Of a stretch of DNA of 42,683 nucleotides, positions 16,829 through 24,054 are shown in pieces. A model generated the notes under the pieces. It was not told the DNA's origin. It did not search any database and worked only from the letters and a program-made list of their open reading frames with translations. Position 1 is the first letter of the stretch. Each line of letters begins with the position of its first letter. The stretch lies in assembly GCA_943369575.1 (NCBI GenBank), contig CALRNP020000018.1:1-42683 (forward strand), in the 5' to 3' direction. Made by a program: the position numbers and the translations under genes. Source of the DNA: Azorhizobium sp943369575. Its GTDB lineage: Bacteria; Pseudomonadota; Alphaproteobacteria; Rhizobiales; Xanthobacteraceae.

Positions 16829-17374
16829 TCACAGACCGACGGGGTATTTGGGAGGGCCGAAGTCGCTAATATAAGCGCTATATTCGTTTTCAGTTAGCGG
16901 GCCGCTTGCAATTACCTTGTACCGCTCCCTCATCTTATTTCCAGGTATTGACCTGAGGTCTACCCAATATCCGGCATCAACGGTGCATATGACGAACTCG
17001 GTATTTTGTTCATCGTATTCCGTGATAACGCAAGTGCCGCGATAGCAGGAAAATCTGTCAGTATCATCATTTAGGTTCTTTATATGAACATCGCAAGGAA
17101 GAAACCTTCCTCCGACATAGCACGATGTTCGATATTTTCCATTTAATGGAGTTAGGCCGAAAATCGCGATTTCTCCATAATATACGGCCGTCTGCCCAGT
17201 GGGTCCGTCTTCAATCGAAAATTCCGCTCCGGGCTTAAATCGTACAATTTGTCCGTTCGTGTTCCTGATTTCGGTTTCCGTAGAAAAATTTATTACTGCC
17301 CCTGAAGCCAAAGGTTTTGAATGCGAAATGCTGCTGCTAGTCGGGCCGTTTATGTGTGTGACTCTCCAAGTCAT
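16829..17374 (-). CDS. AT-rich hypothetical protein, FecR-like beta segment
   Basis: About 181 residues from the ATG at 17374, which follows GGGGGACTGAGA; an ATG at 17404 would add ten residues. The frame is much more AT-rich than the host genes. The segment AVINFSTETEIRNTNGQIV and RFKPGAEFSIED resembles the beta-strand repeat pattern of FecR-like domains. Several cysteines follow (CYVGGRFLPC, CYRGTC). No signal peptide is evident. It is the last gene before the right end of the element, a position often filled by recently acquired cargo. Function unknown. Confidence 0.6.
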   Translation of the reverse strand: MTWRVTHINGPTSSSISHSKPLASGAVINFSTETEIRNTNGQIVRFKPGAEFSIEDGPTGQTAVYYGEIAIFGLTPLNGKYRTSCYVGGRFLPCDVHIKNLNDDTDRFSCYRGTCVITEYDEQNTEFVICTVDAGYWVDLRSIPGNKMRERYKVIASGPLTENEYSAYISDFGPPKYPVGL

Positions 17375-17488
17375 TCTCAGTCCCCCAATGACTACGTTAA
17401 GCAATCGAAAGACTAGAGAAAAATTGCGTCATTGCAATCAAAAAGGAGGTTTCTTCTCTCTCGACTTTAGCGGGCATGCTTCGGTAAA

Positions 17489-17511
17489 TTTAATGTATCA
17501 CACTATCAGCA
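17489..17511 (+). other. attR: right junction of the element
   Basis: The element arm TTTAATGTATCAC (17489-17501) and ACTATC lead to the shared AGCA at 17508-17511, after which comM sequence resumes (GATTATGCCGCC on the plus strand). Joined to the arm at 1009-1027 around AG, it forms an imperfect 19+19-base dyad with 14 matching positions. Confidence 0.75.
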
Positions 17512-18149
17512 GATTATGCCGCCCCGGCGGCGGCCACCTCCAGCGCCCGTTTGGCGGTTTCCTGGCCGCGCACGTCGCGCAGGTCCAGCCCGCCCTCGCG
17601 CACGGCGCGAATGCGCGGATCGGGCCGGGCCAGCACCTGGCGGCCGGTGACGTGATTGGCCAGTTGGATCAGCGAGCACGGCGCCAGGATTTCCATGTCC
17701 GGGCTGGCCCAGGCGGCCTCGGCGCCGCAGGCGGCGGGGCAGATCAGGCCATGGCCGCGGGCATTGGCGCCGATGGCGGCGGGCAGCACCCCGGCGACCG
17801 AGGCGATGGAGCCGTCCAGCCCCAGTTCGCCCACCACGGTGAAGCCGTTGAGCGCATCGGGGGGAATGGCGCCGATGGCGGCCATCAGCCCCAGGGCGAT
17901 GGGCAGATCGTAATGGGAGCCTTCCTTGGGCAGATCGGCGGGGGCGAGATTGACGGTGATGCGCCGCGCCGGCAGAGCGAGGCCCGAGGCGATCAGCGCC
18001 GCGCGCACCCGCTCCTTGGCTTCCGTCACCGCCTTGTCGGGCAGGCCGACGATGGTGAAGGCAGGCAAGCCGGGAGCCACATGCACCTGGACGTCGACGG
18101 GGCGGGCATCCACCCCTTCGAAGGCGACCGTTGCCACCCGCTGGATCAC
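17512..18149 (-). pseudogene. comM: comM/yifB, 5' half: N-terminal fragment
   Basis: The first 210 residues of a YifB/ComM protein. It starts at 18149 with MIQRVATVAFEGVDARPVDVQV and includes the ribosomal-S5-like/Lon-type N-terminal fold (TIVGLPDKAVTEAKERVRAAL and LAPADLPKEGSHYDLPIALG) and the linker DLRDVRGQETAKRALEVAAAG. The frame ends in TAA at the element junction. Rejoining it to 115-1008 gives the expected HNLLYVGPPGSGKS, but one base too many lies between AAAG and HN. The locus thus carries a +1 shift as well as the insertion. The fragment lacks all ATPase motifs. Confidence 0.92.
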
Positions 18150-18318
18150 GCCCGCGCCCCCACGCCACCAAGCCCGCCCTCACGGTAGTGGAGGCCGGAA
18201 CGGGGCACAAGAACGAATTAAGAACGGGCGTTGATGCGGTCTTTATGGCCGGGGAGCGCCTTTCCCATCGCGCCTTGATGTGGGGCGGGTGGAGAAAGGC
18301 CGGGAAAGGCTGATTCCC

Positions 18319-18519
18319 ATGACCCTGCTGTCGCCCCTTCGCTCCACCTCTGCCCGTCCCATCCCTCCGGCCCGCCGCCGCGCCCGGCAGGCGCTCTCGC
18401 GGGTGGCGAGGTATCAGCCCGGCCCGTTGGCGGGCATGCTGATCAAGGTGGCGGTGTTCGCGCCGCTGCTGGTGGGTGCGTTCGCGCTGCGGTGGGCCGT
18501 GCTGCTGTTTCAGCCCTGA
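18319..18519 (+). CDS. Small hypothetical protein with one membrane segment
   Basis: A 66-residue protein from the ATG at 18319. An upstream ATG at 18280 would add 13 residues. The N-terminal half is very arginine-rich (RPIPPARRRARQALSRVARY) and the C-terminal half is hydrophobic (MLIKVAVFAPLLVGAFALRWAVLLF), giving a short basic membrane protein. It overlaps the end of the ACP-like gene on the other strand by about ten bases. No family recognised. Confidence 0.45.
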   Translation: MTLLSPLRSTSARPIPPARRRARQALSRVARYQPGPLAGMLIKVAVFAPLLVGAFALRWAVLLFQP

Positions 18520-18851
18520 GCGGCGCGGGGGTTCATGGCCATGGCGCGGCCAGCGAAATCATCGGCCAAAAACGGCGGCTGCTTGTAGAAGCCGGCCAGC
18601 CAGCTGGCGAGCAGGCAGAACTCCTCCAGCTTGACCAGTTCGTCCAGGGAGTCGTCGGGAAAGTGGATCTCGAACGCCTCGGCGACGATTTCCATCACCT
18701 GTTCGACCTGTTCGGCATCCAGGCCCAGATCCTTGTCGATGGCGGCGTGGCGGGTGAGTTGCTCTTCCGGAATCCCATATTCGTCGCGGATCAGTTTGAC
18801 GATCCAGCGAAACATGTTCATCCAGTTCTTGACCTCTTCGGAGCCGCGCAT
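18510..18851 (-). CDS. Acyl-carrier-protein-like protein without the carrier serine
   Basis: A 113-residue protein with the four-helix pattern of acyl carrier proteins: WIVKLIRDEYGIPEEQL, then AAIDKDLGLDAEQVEQVMEIVAEAFEIHFPDDSL. In true carriers the sequence after DLG contains DSL with the phosphopantetheine-bearing serine. Here it reads LDAEQ, so no prosthetic group can be attached at that site. This matches DUF1493-type ACP-like proteins, whose role is unclear. No fatty-acid or polyketide genes are adjacent. Confidence 0.6.
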   Translation of the reverse strand: MRGSEEVKNWMNMFRWIVKLIRDEYGIPEEQLTRHAAIDKDLGLDAEQVEQVMEIVAEAFEIHFPDDSLDELVKLEEFCLLASWLAGFYKQPPFLADDFAGRAMAMNPRAAQG

Positions 18852-18969
18852 TCCGTTCCCCGGGCCTGATCATCTTCGGGTGGCCGACATAGGGCCAGGG
18901 CGTCAGTTATCACGCGAACCTTGACTTCAGCTTGCATCTGCGGCGCTGTCCCGAATTTTTTTGACGGTA

Positions 18970-19770
18970 TCAAGGTAAATTATGGGGCGTGAGCACCACC
19001 AGCTTCAGCCGGTCGCTGGGGGCGGGCGACAGCGTGACCTGCTCGAACCGCAGCAGGGCGCCGGACGCGGCGCGGAAGCTGCGGGTCCCCCCTTCCCGGC
19101 CCAGCACCGCCTGCGCCTCCCAGATCCCCGCGAATAAGGGCGAACGCGCCCGCAGGTCCGCCACCAGGGTGGCGAGGGCGGGTTCGGTGATGTAGCGCGA
19201 GGTCTCGGCGCGGAATTCCGCCAACACCCGACGTGCCCGCTCGCCATGATCGGGAATGAGCGTCACGGCGGCGGGGTTCAGGAAGATGAAGCGCAGCAGA
19301 TTGGTGTCGGCGGCATCCGGGTCCAGCCAGCCGCGCAACAGTGCCGCCGCCGGTGGATTCCAGGCGCGGGCGTGCCAGGTGCCGTCCAGCAGATAGGCGG
19401 GAAACGGCAGCGCCGCGATCATCTGCGTCAGCGGGGCCAGCGCCTCGGGGGTGTCCGCCGCCGGCGGGGCGGGGTCGCGGCGGCCCGCCAGTTCGAACAG
19501 ATAGGCCCGCTCGGCCGGCGACAAGGCCAAGGCCCGCGCCAGCCGCCCCACCGCGGCGGCGGAGAGCGAGACATCCCGCCCCTGCTCGATCCAGCTGTAC
19601 CAGGTGAGGCTGAGGCCGGCGATCTGCGCCATCTCCTCCCGGCGCAGGCCGGGGGTGCGGCGGCGGCGCAGGTCGGCAAAGCCGAAAGCGGCGGGATCCA
19701 TGCGCTCGCGCTGGGCGCGGACGAAGGCGGCCAGGGCCAGGCGGCGGGACGGATCGTGGGGGGCGATCAT
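18970..19770 (-). CDS. MmyB-type XRE family transcriptional regulator
   Basis: About 266 residues from the ATG at 19770 (an ATG at 19800 adds ten). The N-terminal helix-turn-helix is the classic MmyB form: RRRRTPGLRREEMAQIAGLS and LTWYSWIEQGRDVSLS. The C-terminal domain has the family's ligand-binding (PAS-like) pattern, AYLLDGTWHARAWNPPAAALL and LLRFIFLNP. Such regulators usually control a divergently transcribed neighbour. Here the divergent gene is the SAM methyltransferase at 19997, across about 225 bases. Confidence 0.88.
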   Translation of the reverse strand: MIAPHDPSRRLALAAFVRAQRERMDPAAFGFADLRRRRTPGLRREEMAQIAGLSLTWYSWIEQGRDVSLSAAAVGRLARALALSPAERAYLFELAGRRDPAPPAADTPEALAPLTQMIAALPFPAYLLDGTWHARAWNPPAAALLRGWLDPDAADTNLLRFIFLNPAAVTLIPDHGERARRVLAEFRAETSRYITEPALATLVADLRARSPLFAGIWEAQAVLGREGGTRSFRAASGALLRFEQVTLSPAPSDRLKLVVLTPHNLP

Positions 19771-19996
19771 GGCACTAGATATACCAGGATAAAATTGCAT
19801 CTGGCACCAGTTTATCAGAGTTCTAGACCTGTACTCCTGCTGCGGCGGCGGGCCTCTCCCTCACCGGGGGCCGGCCGTTCCGCGCCGGCCGTCTGGACGC
19901 AGGTGCCGGACGGGTGCAATCCGTGTCACACCTCCCGTGTCACGCCTGTTGGACGGCCGCCGCATCGCGGGGCCGGTCCTGTGAAGGAACGCCGCC

Positions 19997-20797
19997 ATGA
20001 CCACTGATCCGTCCGCCGCTTCCGCTTTGGCTTCCCCCGGCCATGAAGGCCTGGTCTCGGCCCAGTTCAGCCCCCGCGCCGAGGCCTATGTCACCAGCCT
20101 CGTTCATGCCCAGGGCGCGGATCTGCAGGCGCTGGCGGCGGCGCTCACCGGCCATGCCGGGGCGCGGGTGCTGGATCTGGGCTGCGGCGGCGGGCATGTG
20201 AGCTTCACCGCATCGCCGCATGTGGCCAGCGTGGTGGCCTATGATCTGTCCGAGCGGATGCTGGAGGCGGTGCGCCGGGAAGCCGGCGCGCGCGGGCTGG
20301 GCAATATCGAGACGCTGCAGGGGGTGGCGGAAAAACTGCCGTTCCCCGATGCCAGCTTCGATTTTGTGGTCTCGCGCTTCAGTGCCCACCATTGGGGGAA
20401 TATGGCGGCCGGGGTCGCGGAGGCCCGCCGGGTGCTGAAGCCCGGTGGCCGCGCCATCTTCATGGATGTGGTGGCGCCAAAGGCGGCGCTGCTGGACAGC
20501 TTCCTCCAGACCATCGAGATGCTGCGCGACCCGTCCCATGTGCGCAATTATTCAGTGGCGCAATGGATCGAGACCGCGCGCGCGGCTGGCTTTGCCCTGG
20601 TGGGGACGCCGGTGGAGCGGCGGCTGCGGCTGGAGTTCGCCTCCTGGATCGCCCGGATCAACACCCCGGAGATCCACGCGGCGGCCATCCGCTCGCTTCA
20701 GGTCGGCGCGTCCAAGGATGTGCTGGCGCACTTCGCGGTGGAGCCGGACGGCACCTTCACCCTCGACACGGCGGACATGACCTTCGCGCCGGTGTGA
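19997..20797 (+). CDS. Class I SAM-dependent methyltransferase
   Basis: A 266-residue methyltransferase of the UbiE/YcgJ-like group. The SAM-binding motif I is RVLDLGCGGGHVSF, followed by VVAYDLSERML (motif post-I), AEKLPFPDASFDFVVSRFSAHHW (motif II region) and RRVLKPGGRAIFMD (motif III). The C-terminal part is the variable substrate lid. ATG with AAGGAA about ten bases upstream. The substrate cannot be told from sequence, but small-molecule targets are usual. Divergent from the MmyB-type regulator, which may control it. Confidence 0.85.
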   Translation: MTTDPSAASALASPGHEGLVSAQFSPRAEAYVTSLVHAQGADLQALAAALTGHAGARVLDLGCGGGHVSFTASPHVASVVAYDLSERMLEAVRREAGARGLGNIETLQGVAEKLPFPDASFDFVVSRFSAHHWGNMAAGVAEARRVLKPGGRAIFMDVVAPKAALLDSFLQTIEMLRDPSHVRNYSVAQWIETARAAGFALVGTPVERRLRLEFASWIARINTPEIHAAAIRSLQVGASKDVLAHFAVEPDGTFTLDTADMTFAPV

Positions 20798-20807
20798 GAC
20801 CTGACGT

Positions 20808-21122
20808 CTACTTCTTCTCCAGGAGCAGGTTGCCCTGCTTCTGGATCACGTCCTTGATCTTGGTGGCGGCGATGTGGAGCAGATAGGGCAGCTCCACCGC
20901 CAGATGCACCGCGTCCTCGGCCACGTCGACCTTGCCGGACACCTGCTGGCCCATGGCGGCGAGGCGGAAGTCCAGGCGCTCGTTGATCCAGGTTTCCTCC
21001 ATGATGGTCACCTGGCCGGAGAACTTCTCCCGCAGCATGCCGGCGCCGCCCTGGATGCGGCGCACCGCCTCGTCCTTGCCGAGCGAGTGGGGGATGGAGA
21101 CGGTCAAAGGCTGCGGCGCCAT
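20808..21122 (-). CDS. Polyhydroxyalkanoic acid system family protein
   Basis: About 104 residues from the ATG at 21122, beginning MAPQPLTVSIPHSLGKDEAV. It continues RIQGGAGMLREKFSGQVTIMEETW and then a beta-rich stretch and an amphipathic C-terminal helix (ATKIKDVIQKQGNLLLEKK). This is the pattern of the small PHA_gran_rgn family linked to polyhydroxyalkanoate granules. No phaC, phaP or phaR is in the window. The frame is open further upstream to 21221, but that extension is arginine- and histidine-rich and unlike the family. Confidence 0.75.
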   Translation of the reverse strand: MAPQPLTVSIPHSLGKDEAVRRIQGGAGMLREKFSGQVTIMEETWINERLDFRLAAMGQQVSGKVDVAEDAVHLAVELPYLLHIAATKIKDVIQKQGNLLLEKK

Positions 21123-21234
21123 GTTCTCATTCCTGCTGTGGTGCGCGTGCGCGCGATCATCACTCTGCGGCATCAACCGCCGAGGGGCGGCGCCGGTTTC
21201 CCGGCGCGGCCCGACATTCAAGCCCGGTCGATAC

Positions 21235-22176
21235 TCAGGCCCGTTTGGCCTCGATGCTGTCCCAGATCTGGGCGGCGATGTCCGGTCCGCCCAGGCGCTT
21301 GATGGCGCGCAGGCCGGTGGGCGAGGTGACGTTGATCTCGGTGAGATGGCCGTCGATCACGTCGATGCCCACGAACAGCAGGCCGCGCGCGCGCAGCTCC
21401 GGGCCGATGCGGAAGCAGATTTCCTTCTCGCGGTCGGTGAGGTCGGTGGGCTTGGCGGCGCCGCCGCGGACCATGTTGGAGCGCAGATCGCCCTCGCTGG
21501 GCACCCGGTTCACCGCGCCGGCCGCCTCGCCATCCACCAATATGATGCGCTTATCGCCATGCTTCACCGCTGGCAGGAAGCTCTGGATCATCCAGGGCTC
21601 GCGGAAGGTGACGGAGAACAGATCGAACAGCGAACCGAAATTCAGATCGCCTTCCGCCAGCCGGAACACCGCCGCGCCGCCATTGCCGTAGAGCGGCTTC
21701 ATGACCACGTCCTTGAACTCGGCGCGGAACGCCTTGATCTCGTCCAGGTCGCGGGAAATCAGGGTCGGCGGCATCAGATCGGGGAAATCGGTGACGAAGA
21801 TCTTCTCCGGCGCGTTGCGCACATGGCCGGGATCGTTGACCACCAGCGTATGGGGGTGGATGCGCTCCAGAAGATGGGTGCTGGTGACATAGGCCATGTC
21901 GAAGGGCGGATCCTGGCGCAGCAGCACCACGTCATAATCCTTCAGCGCCACCCGGCGCTTCTCGCCCAGATGGAAATGCTTGCCGGCCTCGTCGGCCACG
22001 GTCAGCGGCTCGACGGTGGCGAACACCTGGCCGTCGCGCATGGCGAGGCGGTCGGGGGTGTAGTGCACCAGGGTGTGGCCGCGCCGCTGGGCTTCCAGCA
22101 GCAAGGCGAAGGAAGAATCGCCCGCGATGTTGATGTGGGCGATGTGGTCCATCTGGACCGCGACCTGAAGGCTCAT
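21235..22176 (-). CDS. gshB: Glutathione synthetase
   Basis: A 313-residue ATP-grasp ligase from the ATG at 22176 (MSLQVAVQMDHIAHINIAGD). It joins gamma-glutamylcysteine and glycine in glutathione synthesis. Family landmarks are VVLLRQDPPFDMAY, LVVNDPGHVRNAPEKIF, the ATP-grasp segment VVMKPLYGNGGAAVFRL, a second strand with RIILVDGEAAGAVNRVP, and GIDVIDGHLTEINVTSPTG near the C-terminus, which carries metal ligands. Length is normal. Together with yraN and rsmI upstream on the same strand it forms a cluster seen in many proteobacteria. Confidence 0.96.
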   Translation of the reverse strand: MSLQVAVQMDHIAHINIAGDSSFALLLEAQRRGHTLVHYTPDRLAMRDGQVFATVEPLTVADEAGKHFHLGEKRRVALKDYDVVLLRQDPPFDMAYVTSTHLLERIHPHTLVVNDPGHVRNAPEKIFVTDFPDLMPPTLISRDLDEIKAFRAEFKDVVMKPLYGNGGAAVFRLAEGDLNFGSLFDLFSVTFREPWMIQSFLPAVKHGDKRIILVDGEAAGAVNRVPSEGDLRSNMVRGGAAKPTDLTDREKEICFRIGPELRARGLLFVGIDVIDGHLTEINVTSPTGLRAIKRLGGPDIAAQIWDSIEAKRA

Positions 22177-22278
22177 GGAAAGCTCCGGCGATCGCCCGGA
22201 CAGGCGAGGTTCCAATCGTGATAGACGCATATCTATAGCCGCGCGGGCACGACCGCCAGACCGTCGGCGGGCGCGGCC

Positions 22279-22674
22279 TCACGCTTCCAGTTCGAACGCG
22301 CCTTCCAGATGGTCGCTGCCGCCGTCCAGGGCCAGCAGGATGGCATCGAACCGCATGTCCAGGCCTGCCAGCTCCGGCCGCTCCGCCAGATAGGCTTCGG
22401 CGGCGGCGGCGATGCGGCGGCGCTGGCGCGGACGCAGGCTTTCCGCCGCCTGCGCCAAGTCGCCGCGCAATTTCACCTCGCAGAACACCAGCAGGTCGCC
22501 GCTGCGCGCCACCAGATCCAGTTCGCCGGCCTTGGTGCGCAGGCGCCGTTCCAGAATGGTGAAGCCGCGCGCCTCCAGCAGCGCCGCCGCCCGCGTCTCC
22601 GCCGCCACCCCGCGCGCATGGGCGGCCTGCTTGCGGCGGCGGGCGGGCGTATCGGCGGGCGGCGGCCGGGCCAT
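22279..22674 (-). CDS. yraN: YraN family (UPF0102) nuclease-like protein
   Basis: A 131-residue YraN-family protein with the PD-(D/E)XK-like core of that group: RGVAAETRAAALLEARGFTI, LRTKAGELDLVARSGDLLVFCEVKLR (Glu/Asp and ExK), then LRPRQRRRIAAAAEAYL. The native function is not established, although related proteins are Holliday-junction-resolvase-like. It lies between rsmI and gshB; the gap to rsmI is under 20 bases, so these are probably co-transcribed. Confidence 0.9.
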   Translation of the reverse strand: MARPPPADTPARRRKQAAHARGVAAETRAAALLEARGFTILERRLRTKAGELDLVARSGDLLVFCEVKLRGDLAQAAESLRPRQRRRIAAAAEAYLAERPELAGLDMRFDAILLALDGGSDHLEGAFELEA

Positions 22675-22691
22675 GGTCTCGCTCGCCCGCG

Positions 22692-23720
22692 CTAGTCGGT
22701 TTCGCCGGGATCGCGGGCGGGGCTCTCGCCTTGGGTCAGGGCCAAGGCGCGGGCATAGACCTCGCGCTTGGGGCGGCCGGTGGCGGCGGTGACGGCGGCC
22801 ACCGCATCCTTGAGCGAATGTACGGCCAAAGCGCGGGCCAGCGCGGCATCCACATCGTCATCGGCCGCGGGCGCTTCCAGCGGCGGGCCGATCACCAGCA
22901 CGATCTCGCCCTTGGGGGCGCCGGCGGCGGCATAGTGAGCGGCCAGCTCCGTGAGCGGCCCGCGCCGCACCTCCTCATAGGTCTTGGTCAGCTCGCGGCA
23001 GACGGCGGCGGGGCGGTCGCCCAGCCCGTCCGCCAGATCGGCGAGGCTGTCCGCCAGGCGCGGCCCGGTCTCATAGAGCACCAAGGTGGAGGGCAGGGTC
23101 TTCAGTTCGGCGATGCGGTTGCGCCGCTGGCCGCCCTTCTGCGGCAGGAAGCCGTCGAACAGGAAGCGGTCGGTGGGCAGGCCCGCCGTCACCAGCGCCG
23201 CCAGCATGGCGGAGGCGCCGGGCAGCGGGTGGATGCGGAAGCCGGCGGCGGCCGCCTCCACCACCAGCTTGTAGCCGGGGTCCGACACCAGCGGCGTGCC
23301 GGCGTCCGAGACCAGGGCCACCGCATCGCCGGCCGCGAGCCGCGCCAGCAGCTTGGGGCGCATGGAGGCGCCGTTATGGTCGTGATAGGGCACCAGATGG
23401 GTGGTGATGCCGTAGCGCTCGGTGAGGCGGCGCGTCATGCGCGTGTCCTCGCAGGCGATCAGCCCGGCGCCGGCCAGGGTTTCCAGCGCCCGCACCGTGA
23501 TGTCGCCCAGATTGCCGATGGGGGTCGCCACCACATGCAGGCCGGTCTCCAGCCTGCGGGCCTGAACCGTCTGGCCCAGCAAGGTGAAGGTGCCGTGTCC
23601 GGGGCCTGCCGCCGGTTCCGGCAGCTCGGTGAGGAACAGATCGTCGTCGGGCAGGTGGCCGGGACCGGGGGAGGGGATGTCTTCGGCGTCCAGCGACGAC
23701 GGGGCAGTGCTCTTGCTCAT
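22692..23720 (-). CDS. rsmI: 16S rRNA (cytidine(1402)-2'-O)-methyltransferase
   Basis: RsmI methylates the 2'-O of C1402 in the decoding centre of 16S rRNA. The tetrapyrrole-methylase fold is clear: LHVVATPIGNLGDITVRALETL, ACEDTRMTRRLTERYGI, LVSDAGTPLVSDPG, and the PGASAMLAALVTAGLPTDRFLFDGFLP motif. The N-terminus has an extra acidic, proline-rich extension of about 60 residues before the catalytic domain. I chose the ATG at 23720; one at 23732 is also possible. The C-terminal segment (LKDAVAAVTAATGRPKREVY) is the usual RsmI tail. Confidence 0.95.
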   Translation of the reverse strand: MSKSTAPSSLDAEDIPSPGPGHLPDDDLFLTELPEPAAGPGHGTFTLLGQTVQARRLETGLHVVATPIGNLGDITVRALETLAGAGLIACEDTRMTRRLTERYGITTHLVPYHDHNGASMRPKLLARLAAGDAVALVSDAGTPLVSDPGYKLVVEAAAAGFRIHPLPGASAMLAALVTAGLPTDRFLFDGFLPQKGGQRRNRIAELKTLPSTLVLYETGPRLADSLADLADGLGDRPAAVCRELTKTYEEVRRGPLTELAAHYAAAGAPKGEIVLVIGPPLEAPAADDDVDAALARALAVHSLKDAVAAVTAATGRPKREVYARALALTQGESPARDPGETD

Positions 23721-24054
23721 GGCCGCCAGCATAGAGCGGGCGGCGGCGTTGGAATAGCGCAGCGCTCAGCTGCTCCCGGTTTTCAGGCGCCAAGCATCGG
23801 TCGCATGGCCCTCTCCCTCAACCCCGGATGCCCGGCTTGGGGACACGCGCGCAGAACGGGTTGTGCGACATGACAGGCGCGGTGGATGCCGGTAACGTGA
23901 CGCGGGTCATTGGATGTGAGGGCTGTCGCCCTTGCGCGGCTTGCGCGCGCGATGACAAATGCCGTTGGACCGCCCCGCCAGTGGCGCGTCCGGTTGCGGT
24001 CCGCAGGGCTGTAGGGTTCGACGAGAACGGAGCCGCGCAGGTTCCGAGGAGAGA
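23721..24054. other. Divergent intergenic region between rsmI and the LpoA-like gene
   Basis: No gene is supported. The 334 bases should carry promoters for both divergent genes. I could not identify a clear -35/-10 pair. Small frames in this stretch are arginine- and cysteine-rich and unlike real proteins. Confidence 0.4.

Larger units (their letters stand above)
1007..17511 (+). mobile_element. Integrative mobilizable element inserted in comM
   Basis: The element lies between two halves of one gene. A large serine recombinase gene sits just inside the left edge, followed by a C5 DNA methyltransferase, a plasmid-type replicase, a MobC-like protein, a relaxase and accessory genes. Both ends carry AGCA (1007-1010 and 17508-17511). 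Joining the outer flanks at AGCA recreates a comM segment reading HNLLYVGPPGSGKS, the expected family sequence. Joining the inner flanks gives an imperfect palindrome centred on AG, as expected of a serine integrase attP. No type IV secretion genes are visible, so transfer would depend on a helper element. GC content is uneven inside: 6779-7699 and 16829-17400 are clearly AT-richer, suggesting a mosaic. The boundaries are probably exact to within the four shared bases. Confidence 0.9.

Noticed and set aside
1007..17511. CRISPR arrays, rRNA or tRNA genes inside the element
   Set aside because: I looked for regularly spaced repeats and for tRNA-like folds and saw none. The attachment site is in a protein gene, not a tRNA gene.
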